A stretch of 64,000 nucleotides of DNA, from contig JADJHE010000018.1 in assembly GCA_016707685.1 (NCBI GenBank), forward strand, positions 12,145 to 76,144, read 5' to 3'. The DNA comes from Bacteroidota bacterium (lineage in GTDB: Bacteria; Bacteroidota; Bacteroidia; 2-12-FULL-35-15). The position numbers and the translations under genes were made by a program. A model generated the notes under the pieces. The model did no database searches, was not told the origin of the DNA, and was given only the letters and a program-made list of their open reading frames with translations. This document shows, piece after piece, positions 56,044 through 62,804 of this stretch; position 1 is the stretch's first letter, and the number at the start of each line of letters is the position of its first letter.

Positions 56044-57297
56044 TTATTTTTTTATGAATTTAATCGTGAATATTTTATTTGATTCAATTTGTCTAATGGT
56101 CAAAAAATATAGTCCTGGCAGTAAACTAACCTGAACTTCTCCATTGTATATTTCATCTGTATAAACTAATTGTCCAACTGAATTGTAAACTGTCAAATCT
56201 ACCGCACCAATAACCCCTTCAATTTTGAATGAATTCTCAATCGGGTTCGGGAATATTTTAATACTTGAGGCAAAATAATAATCGTCAACACTTAATGGTA
56301 AAGAACAATTTGATGGAATGGAGTCGGTTGAATAGAAATCGGAACAAGTAGCACAAAAAACACTTTTAAAAAAGCAACTAGCTCTTTGGGCTCTAAATAC
56401 ACTACTAGCATTCCTAAATATTCCGTGATCACCAGTTGTATCTACCGTTAGTTCACTACAAACATTATTCGCAGTCAAATCACTATGTAAAGCTCTTGAA
56501 CCATTGAGGGTATAATTAATAAAAGAATTATCACCATCAATTAATACAGTCGTGTCCTGTTCTCCATGAAATGCAATGGTCGGAATCATCTCATTTATAT
56601 CAACTTCACTCTCAGTTACACCTCCCCAATTATTAAAAACACCTTTTACTGAATATGTATTCGTTAAATTATTACCCGATGTAAGCAGATTTCCTAACTC
56701 AACACTTGTAGCAGTTGCATTATACAACAAGGATATACTGTCAAGTTCAAATTGGTTGGCATACACCATACCCAACGAAAGCAAGGAACCTGCGCTTTGT
56801 CCTCCAACAAATAACCAACTGGTATCAATTCTAACTGCATTTGCATTGTTAACGACATATCTCATTGCAGCATGTCCGTCTTGAATTGCTCTGTATCTGG
56901 CTTTGTACTGACCGTATTCGGAAAAGTCATGACCAAGTCGATAGTTTATAGAGGCGCAAACAAAACCCCTCAAGGCTAAATGAATACATAAATCCCTAAT
57001 GTCTCCAGATTGTTTGTCGCCCGATGAAAAACCTCCACCATGAGCTAACATTATGAATGGACGTTTGGGAGACAAATCAACAGCTAAGTTTGGATAATAG
57101 AGATCCAATAGAAGTGTATCAGGATTTCCCTGAAAGTCTTGAGCAATACCATATTGGATATTTGACCCTATTGTAATTTCAGTAGAATCGAAAAAAGGAA
57201 CTTCGGTGTATCTAGAGTCGTTAGAACAATACTGAGCACTTGCTTTTCCGAATAGAACAAAGAAAACTATCGTTAAAATTAATATTTTATATTTCAT
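56044..57297 (-). CDS. Secreted alpha/beta-hydrolase (carboxylesterase-like) with T9SS sorting domain
   Basis: The ATG at 57297 gives a signal peptide (MKYKILILTIVFFVLFGKAS then AQ); the longer in-frame start lies in intergenic sequence. Residues about 60-330 are an alpha/beta-hydrolase: oxyanion motif FIMLAHGGGFSSGD, INYRLGHDF, nucleophile FVGGQSAGSLLSLG (GQSAG), acid region AFHGEQDTTVLIDGD and His in GDHGIF. The C terminus is a type A sorting domain (IKIFPNPIENSFKI ending FIKK). It is thus exported by the T9SS and acts on an ester outside the cell. Substrate unknown. It sits between attC-like elements b and c. Confidence 0.87.
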   Translation of the reverse strand: MKYKILILTIVFFVLFGKASAQYCSNDSRYTEVPFFDSTEITIGSNIQYGIAQDFQGNPDTLLLDLYYPNLAVDLSPKRPFIMLAHGGGFSSGDKQSGDIRDLCIHLALRGFVCASINYRLGHDFSEYGQYKARYRAIQDGHAAMRYVVNNANAVRIDTSWLFVGGQSAGSLLSLGMVYANQFELDSISLLYNATATSVELGNLLTSGNNLTNTYSVKGVFNNWGGVTESEVDINEMIPTIAFHGEQDTTVLIDGDNSFINYTLNGSRALHSDLTANNVCSELTVDTTGDHGIFRNASSVFRAQRASCFFKSVFCATCSDFYSTDSIPSNCSLPLSVDDYYFASSIKIFPNPIENSFKIEGVIGAVDLTVYNSVGQLVYTDEIYNGEVQVSLLPGLYFLTIRQIESNKIFTIKFIKK

Positions 57298-57316
57298 GTC
57301 GCACTTTATTAAGTGT

Positions 57317-57448
57317 TTATAACGGTTTCTGGTTTTACGTTGGTGGGCTTTTTGAAACCGAAAACTGTATACCAGTAACAAAGTTTAGTAATTGCTCAAA
57401 TGTTTCTATTCGCACTTCTTAAACCATAATGCAAAGGTGCTGTTATAC
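57317..57448 (-). repeat. attC-like element c (downstream of the propeller gene)
   Basis: On the minus strand it runs from GTATAACAGCACC, which lies 16 bases after the propeller gene stop, to ACCGTTATAA just before the esterase gene. It shares AAGAAGTGCG with element e and CGTTATAA with element d. Internal pairing is weak (GCACC/GGTGGGC region), so the fold is less clear than in a, b and f. Confidence 0.45.
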
Positions 57449-57464
57449 GTTCATATTATATATT

Positions 57465-58547
57465 TCAATTCCAAGGTCCATTTTGAGAAACATTGGTAAT
57501 TGAATCTTCTTGAAGTCGAAAAAGTCCTCCTGATAATCCAAACCAAATATTTTCTTTTTTGTCTACGAAAATATTTTGTATGCCATAACCATAAGTCATC
57601 AAGTCTGCTCGGTCTGTTTTACTGAATAAGGTAAAATCTTTTCCGTCATAGCAATAGGCTCCCAAACCATTTGCACCAATCCAAATGTTTCCCTTCTTAT
57701 CTTCATTAATTGCATAAATATCATTTTTGTTGAGACCTTTTATACTATCAAACCGTGTAAATGTTTTGCCATCAAACCGGCTAAGTCCACCGTCTCCTGT
57801 TCTGCCATCTTGGTTCGGATTGTCTTTTTCCGAAACTCTTGAACCGAACCAAAGGTTTCCCTGACTGTCTTCATGAATAACCTGAACATTATTTGAAGCA
57901 AGACCATCTTTTTTTGTGTAGTGAGTAAATGATTTTCCATCGTATTTGCAAACGCCATAACCATCTCGGCTGAACCAAATATTCCCTTGTTTATCTTCAA
58001 TAATTTCTGTAATCCAGTCCTTCATGGTTAACTGATACGGCAATAGTGTAATATCAGGTTTTGGAATTGGAAAATTTGAAAATGTTGTACCGTTCAACTT
58101 AGAAACGCCTTCCCAGGTTCCAACCCAAATGTTACCTGTTTTATCAATTAACAACTCAGAAATTCGGTTGTTAACAAGACCATCTTTATCGGTAAAATTG
58201 GTAAAATTTTTGCCGTCATATTTTGAAAGGCCCGAATGTGTTCCAAACCACATAACCCCCTCTTTATCTTCGGCAAAACTTGTTACTGTATTCCCGATCA
58301 GTCCGTTTTCTATTGTAAAATAGGTAAGTACTTTCCCGTCATACCTTGCTGCTCCTTTATTTATTGTGCCAAACCACAGGTTCCCTTTTGAGTCTTCAAA
58401 TATCTCCACCACATATTCATCTATTTGGGAGTCTTTTGCTTGAGATTGGATTTCAGTCTTTTTATTCTGTGAATGACAAGAAGAAGTGGTAGTCACAAAT
58501 GACATTAAAAGGAGGATGTTTATTATCCATAAATCAGAAATTTTCAT
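57465..58547 (-). CDS. Lipoprotein with two-component-regulator propeller repeats
   Basis: A 360-residue lipoprotein (modified Cys24 after TTTSS) with at least seven Reg_prop repeats of the form ED-x-x-GNLWFGT...GLSKYDGKNFTNFT (for example EDKEGVMWFGTHSGLSKYDG, IDKTGNIWVGTWEGVSKLNG, EDSQGNLWFGSRVSE). The repeats form a seven-bladed propeller like the sensor half of hybrid two-component systems (which also have a kinase). Here there is no membrane helix or kinase, so it may bind a polymer alone at the surface. It is flanked by elements c and d. Interchangeable start codons are not needed, as the lipobox fixes the start. Confidence 0.82.
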   Translation of the reverse strand: MKISDLWIINILLLMSFVTTTSSCHSQNKKTEIQSQAKDSQIDEYVVEIFEDSKGNLWFGTINKGAARYDGKVLTYFTIENGLIGNTVTSFAEDKEGVMWFGTHSGLSKYDGKNFTNFTDKDGLVNNRISELLIDKTGNIWVGTWEGVSKLNGTTFSNFPIPKPDITLLPYQLTMKDWITEIIEDKQGNIWFSRDGYGVCKYDGKSFTHYTKKDGLASNNVQVIHEDSQGNLWFGSRVSEKDNPNQDGRTGDGGLSRFDGKTFTRFDSIKGLNKNDIYAINEDKKGNIWIGANGLGAYCYDGKDFTLFSKTDRADLMTYGYGIQNIFVDKKENIWFGLSGGLFRLQEDSITNVSQNGPWN

Positions 58548-58563
58548 ACTATTTTCGGTTTAT

Positions 58564-58756
58564 ATTATAACGGTTTCAGGCTACACGTAGTGCGGAATAA
58601 ATAACCACAAAACTGTCTTGCACGAAAACCTTTACCCGCCTGCCGGCAGGCAGGTTAAATATACTGAACTTTATCGCAAATGAAAAAAATATTCTACCAC
58701 TAAAAAAGCATTTGCAAATGCACAAACTTCTGCATCTTGCTTATGTAATGTTAGCG
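58564..58756 (-). repeat. attC-like element d (downstream of mepB-like gene)
   Basis: On the minus strand it begins CGCTAACATTACATAAG 31 bases after the MepB stop and ends CCGCACTACGTGTAGCCTGAAACCGTTATAAT just before the propeller gene. It carries AAACTGTC (58610-58617), ACTGAAC (58663-58669) and a perfect 12-base palindrome CCTGCCGGCAGG at 58639-58650. Length 193 bases, the longest of the set. Confidence 0.5.
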
Positions 58757-58787
58757 GTTCGTTGTTCTTTCTGTCCACCTATTTCCA

Positions 58788-59318
58788 TTAATCATTTCGG
58801 TCAATTTGAGTAAATAGTTTTTTTATCAAATCAAGGTCGGTTAAGTTCTCGGGGGGAATGGTCAAAAAATATTTTGTCTGCCAACGTTGAGTTTTTTCTG
58901 CTTGTTTATTTGTCGCAATGTCCCAAGGTGGATAAACTCTAATTCCTCGTTTACCTTCTTTGCCATTTTTTGTTATTATTCCTTTGTCAGCCAAAACAGA
59001 TTTTGGAAAAACAAACTGTCCGAAGTTTTCGCCACTTTTTGATGTGATATTTATAAAATCTATTTCGTCTGTAATATCAAATGGTTCCGTAATTCCTTCT
59101 TTGTTTCTTTTCCAAATTGTCACAAACTGTCCAGTTTTTGTCGGTGTAATTTTTGAAACACGGTGTTCAATTATCTTTCCACTAAGTTCAAATGAACAAG
59201 CTCCATATTCTTTGCTTTCTATGTTCCGCTTAAAGTTTGTTAAGTCAAACCCACATTTGTCATAAACTAATTCTTTTACAAGTTTAAGGTCGGGATAAAG
59301 CGAATTTTCAGTTATCAT
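58788..59318 (-). CDS. MepB family protein
   Basis: A 176-residue protein of the MepB family. Blocks are VYDKCGFDLTNFKRNIESKEYGACSF, HRVSKITPTKTGQFVTIWKRN, FDITDEIDFINIT, GQFVFPKSVLADKGIITKNG and KRGIRVYPPWDIATNKQAEKTQRWQ. These match MepB, first described next to the mepRA efflux operon of Staphylococcus. Its function is unknown. Here no efflux gene is adjacent. It is flanked by elements d and e, so it is probably a mobile cassette gene. Confidence 0.88.
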   Translation of the reverse strand: MITENSLYPDLKLVKELVYDKCGFDLTNFKRNIESKEYGACSFELSGKIIEHRVSKITPTKTGQFVTIWKRNKEGITEPFDITDEIDFINITSKSGENFGQFVFPKSVLADKGIITKNGKEGKRGIRVYPPWDIATNKQAEKTQRWQTKYFLTIPPENLTDLDLIKKLFTQIDRND

Positions 59319-59361
59319 AATTTACGTCTGTTCCTTCCGTTTGGTGTCAATCTACAATGAC

Positions 59362-59547
59362 CGCTAACGTTTTGGAACTAAAAGAAGTGCGGTTTTAAAA
59401 CACAATGTTTTCTAATAACACAATATTAATTAGTCACCGAAATATTGCCCCCTTTTTGCCTACATAAAAATAACAAACTTTCACGAAGCGGCAACTTGTA
59501 GGCAAAAAACTTATACTTCCACCCGCATTTTTTAGGTGCTGCTAGCA
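59362..59547 (-). repeat. attC-like element e (downstream of the erythromycin-esterase-like gene)
   Basis: On the minus strand it begins TGCTAGCAGCACCTAAAAAATG about seven bases after the esterase-like stop and ends CCGCACTTCTTTTAGTTCCA then AAACGTTAGCG. CCTAAAA and TTTTAG pair, and GCGGG pairs with CCGC. A perfect 12-bp inverted repeat (TTTTTGCCTACA at 59453-59464, TGTAGGCAAAAA at 59497-59508) forms a second inner hairpin. Confidence 0.55.
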
Positions 59548-59554
59548 AGTGTTT

Positions 59555-60760
59555 TTACTTTGTCTTATCACAAGGATACATGTTTTTTATATAAAACACG
59601 CCATCGAAAACTTTTGTCCAATCAGTTTTTACTGCATTATGTCCAAGACCTTTCATATAAAAGATGGCATTGCCTTTTAATGAATTAAAATTAACAAAGC
59701 CATAATCATAATTCGTTGTACTTACCCAAGATTCAAAACTGTTTTTCTTTGCTTTATCCACTTTGTATTTCTTATCAAAAACAATTCTTCCTGCACTACC
59801 CGTCAAGGAAGAGAATCCAACAATATAAATACTATCCTTTAGCAATTTATGCATTTCATTTCCCATCGATGTAACTAATTGGTGTGGGATTTTATCGATA
59901 TTTTTTGCATTGTGTAAGCTATGTGCCCATACAATAATTTTTTTTCCTTTAAATTTTTCTTTGTAAAGCCAAAGCAGATTTTTCGACATATAAATATCCC
60001 TTGTTGTATTATAAGTAAAGGCAAAGGAATTTAGTGCTCCTCCCTTTAGGTTTATAAATTCTTGTTTCCAAAACAAATCCGTAATAGAAGGTGTTACTTT
60101 GTCTAGATATTCAATAAAAAACGTTTGTTGTTCGATTGTCTTCTTGATGCTATATTCTTTTTCTATGAGGTCATTTGCAATTGCCAGAAAGGCATTTAAA
60201 GAAGCAGTATCTGTTGTTAGTGCACTTTGCGTCTTTGCAAATGCAGCAAGTGCTTTTGTGTAATTTTTTTTTGTATAAGGCAAAACATGACGGCAATCAA
60301 CTCCAGAGACAATTAAAGGGAAATTTGTTTTAAAGGTTTGATCTAAATAGTTATACAGCTCCTGTGTCTGAGCACACTGTGACCAAATACTATAAGTATT
60401 AGATTTAATATGATCTATTAGACTAGAATCACTGAAACGATTATCCCAAATCTTATTTAGCGCCCAAAAATCGCTTTCGAAAACTAAAACATCAAAGTCC
60501 ATTTTTTCATGAAGATATTTTATTAATCTAGTTTTTGCGAGAAAAGTAGGTGCATCTCCATGGTCTTGTTCTCCTAAAAAAACAATTTGAGAATTACCAA
60601 CAGCTTTGCCAAAATTTTCTAAATCGGAATAGTCATTTTGTTCAGGGTTAATTGAGTTTACTTGACCAAATGAACTCAATATTTGCATCTTAATGTCATC
60701 TTGACAAAAAACAAGATTTCTAAAAAAAAATAAAATAATTGTAATGATAAGACGATTCAT
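59555..60760 (-). CDS. Erythromycin-esterase-like hydrolase, secreted
   Basis: A 401-residue protein with a signal peptide ending FCQ and the erythromycin-esterase family motifs: IVFLGEQDHGDAPTF (GE..HG, residues 63-68), FDVLVFESDFWALNKIW, SGVDCRHVLPY, YNTTRDIYMSKNLLWLYKEKF (TRD) and IIVWAHSLHNAK (AHxxH). The fold matches EreA/B and succinoglycan-biosynthesis-type hydrolases. The family opens macrolide lactones in resistant bacteria but most environmental members have unknown substrates. Here the secretion signal hints at a different use. It lies between elements e and f. Confidence 0.85.
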   Translation of the reverse strand: MNRLIITIILFFFRNLVFCQDDIKMQILSSFGQVNSINPEQNDYSDLENFGKAVGNSQIVFLGEQDHGDAPTFLAKTRLIKYLHEKMDFDVLVFESDFWALNKIWDNRFSDSSLIDHIKSNTYSIWSQCAQTQELYNYLDQTFKTNFPLIVSGVDCRHVLPYTKKNYTKALAAFAKTQSALTTDTASLNAFLAIANDLIEKEYSIKKTIEQQTFFIEYLDKVTPSITDLFWKQEFINLKGGALNSFAFTYNTTRDIYMSKNLLWLYKEKFKGKKIIVWAHSLHNAKNIDKIPHQLVTSMGNEMHKLLKDSIYIVGFSSLTGSAGRIVFDKKYKVDKAKKNSFESWVSTTNYDYGFVNFNSLKGNAIFYMKGLGHNAVKTDWTKVFDGVFYIKNMYPCDKTK

Positions 60761-60807
60761 TTTTCTCTATATTATTCTATTGATACCAGTATGAAATTTA
60801 AAGCTGC

Positions 60808-60939
60808 AGGTAACGTTTTTGCGCTTGGCGAAGAAGAGAATTTCGAAGCACTAAACTGTCTGCCAGCACTGAACTTGATACGAAGCACAAAGCTTCATTT
60901 AAGCACTGAACCCGCTTTTTTGCCAAACGCCTGTTAGCT
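60808..60939 (-). repeat. attC-like element f (downstream of the T9SS protein gene)
   Basis: On the minus strand it begins AGCTAACAGGCGTTTGGC eight bases after the upstream gene's stop and ends GCCAAGCGCAAAAACGTTACCT. GCGTTTGGC and GCCAAGCGC pair 8 of 9 bases, and GCAGCTAAC pairs with GTTACCTGC 8 of 9. It carries AAACTGTC (60853-60860) and ACTGAAC twice (60868-60874, 60905-60911). This is the clearest R-spacer-L ... L-spacer-R layout of the set. Confidence 0.65.
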
Positions 60940-60947
60940 GCTGGCCA

Positions 60948-62525
60948 TTATTCTACAATTATCTTTTTTGTAGTTGTTTGTCCATTATTGTCAAGGGAGA
61001 TAAAATACAAACCACTGTTTAAGTTTAAATTAAGAATGGTTGCTTGTCCATTCATTATTTCACTATAAATCATTTCACCTAATAAATTAAGAACAGTTAA
61101 TTTGCCATTATCAATTTTATCTGAAAGGTTAATTGTTATTTGTCCATTGCTTGGATTTGGAAACAAATCAAATGACATATTGCTTGATTTGCTTTCTTCA
61201 ATTGCACTTACAGCAGAACACGTTGTTTTGTACACAGCAAACTGTCCTAACACTGGTGAACCTTTCATATAAATACCACCATCTGGGTTTTTATATAGTT
61301 GTTGAGCACTGTTAAAACTTGTATTTATTGTGTATGTATAATTTGAACCATTAACGTAAAATAAATTTAATTGAGATGAAACTGTTTGTTGTCCAGGAAA
61401 ATAAAGATCGTCACCACAAACAACTGAAGAAATACTTGAGTTAGCATCACCAAAAGAAGCTGCTCCACTATAATAATCATTTTTAGAAATTACTTTTTGT
61501 GTTCCTGCTAAAGTTCCGTCTGTTACCCATAATGCATCTTTTGGAGGCGATACAGTTAATGAGTCGTAAGCTTGAAAGTAAACCAACGTATTCGTTGATT
61601 TACCATTTAGAAAGCTAACACGCGGCAAAGGACTAGTAGCTACATTATGATTTAGTGGTGTTATTGTACCTCCCGATATAAGAACCAATATATTTTGGGA
61701 AGTATAGCAAACAACACCAGATGGCAAAACGCCTAACACAGATAAAATACTATTATCAGCATTAGTTACTTCATACAATATAGAAACAACACCATTGTCA
61801 TCTGCTTTTTTAACCTCTCCAAATGGATGAGAAGCAGAAGAGCCTACTGAATAGTATAAACTATTTGAACGTACAATTTTCGGAATACCTAATGCAGCAG
61901 AAGCAATAGTATCAATAATAGTAACATTTCCTGTTGTTAAATCAATTCTTTTTAAAAGGTTCGGATTAGGGATAAAAGGGTCTCCAGATTCAACGAAATA
62001 AATTGAATTACCTGTATTGTACATTTTGGTAATTCCACAATAGGTTGGATTCAACACTGCTGCTGTAGAGGTATAAAGAGTTTGAATACTTGACACAGAA
62101 GTAAGGTTGGTTTTAAATATATCTTTGCCATTTTGAAAATAAGTATATGTACCAACATGAAAAAAATCTTCGTTAATTACATTAAACGGATATGTTGCGG
62201 GCAGAGTAGCTGTTGGTATAGCGCTATGACTTGAGCCATCATAAAGAGAAAAACCTGAACTTGTTTTATAAATTCCTTTATCGTTATTAAAAAGCATTTG
62301 ATTTGTCATTGCTGGCAAGTCGCATACTTGTGTTATAGTATTACTGTTGTCAATTCTTTTTACACTAAAGGGGGAATGTCCAAGATTGATGTAATAGCTT
62401 AAAGAATCGTTTGTTGCTCGACCAAAAGTCGGTGTTCCTGTTGGTTGATAAATGTTTATAGGCTGTGCATAACTAATAAAAGTTAAACAAGTAAAGATTG
62501 CGAATATTAGTAATTGTTTTTTCAT
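60948..62525 (-). CDS. Secreted ELWxxDGT-repeat-like protein with T9SS sorting domain
   Basis: The ATG at 62525 gives a signal peptide (MKKQLLIFAIFTCLTFISYA) and a 525-residue protein. The next Met upstream adds a basic lead without signal character. A propeller-like body holds segments such as GSSHSAIPTATLPATYPFNV and NPNLLKRIDLTTGNVTIIDT, and ALWVTDGTLAGTQKVI, which recalls the ELWxxDGTxxGT repeat of Bacteroidota surface proteins. The C terminus is a type A sorting domain (FDLFPNPSNGQITINL ending KKIIVE). It is exported by the T9SS. Ligand unknown. Element f follows its stop. Confidence 0.78.
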   Translation of the reverse strand: MKKQLLIFAIFTCLTFISYAQPINIYQPTGTPTFGRATNDSLSYYINLGHSPFSVKRIDNSNTITQVCDLPAMTNQMLFNNDKGIYKTSSGFSLYDGSSHSAIPTATLPATYPFNVINEDFFHVGTYTYFQNGKDIFKTNLTSVSSIQTLYTSTAAVLNPTYCGITKMYNTGNSIYFVESGDPFIPNPNLLKRIDLTTGNVTIIDTIASAALGIPKIVRSNSLYYSVGSSASHPFGEVKKADDNGVVSILYEVTNADNSILSVLGVLPSGVVCYTSQNILVLISGGTITPLNHNVATSPLPRVSFLNGKSTNTLVYFQAYDSLTVSPPKDALWVTDGTLAGTQKVISKNDYYSGAASFGDANSSISSVVCGDDLYFPGQQTVSSQLNLFYVNGSNYTYTINTSFNSAQQLYKNPDGGIYMKGSPVLGQFAVYKTTCSAVSAIEESKSSNMSFDLFPNPSNGQITINLSDKIDNGKLTVLNLLGEMIYSEIMNGQATILNLNLNSGLYFISLDNNGQTTTKKIIVE

Positions 62526-62694
62526 AATTATTTTTTTTAAAAGTAGTTTATTTAAAAGACCTTTTATGTGCTTCCCTTTAGAGTATTTTGTCAAAGGTAA
62601 TGTAATTTATCAAGTCGATATACCTTCTAGGAGAACCGGGTTTTGGAGGCCAACTTTTTGCAGTTCGGGGCATTCCGGGGAGTTTTAAACGCAA

Positions 62695-62720
62695 CCCCCC
62701 ACCCCCCCCCACCCCCCCCC
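62695..62720. repeat. Interrupted poly-C tract
   Basis: Three C runs (6, 9 and 9 bases) are separated by single A bases, directly followed by AAAG. It lies in a 279-base gap between two genes. On the minus strand the same tract is a G run set able to form a G-quadruplex. Such runs are prone to base-call errors, so the exact length is uncertain. Confidence 0.6.
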
Positions 62721-62804
62721 AAAGAAATCCCAAGGCCACTGAACAGCCAATTCCTTGCAGCTGCTGTTGCCTGCTGTGCCATCTTCCATTGTCATCATGG
62801 TAGA

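Noticed and set aside
54840..60939. Repeated palindromes considered as a CRISPR array
   Set aside because: The elements are 118-193 bases, differ from one another, and are separated by whole genes. There are no short direct repeats with unique spacers and no cas genes.
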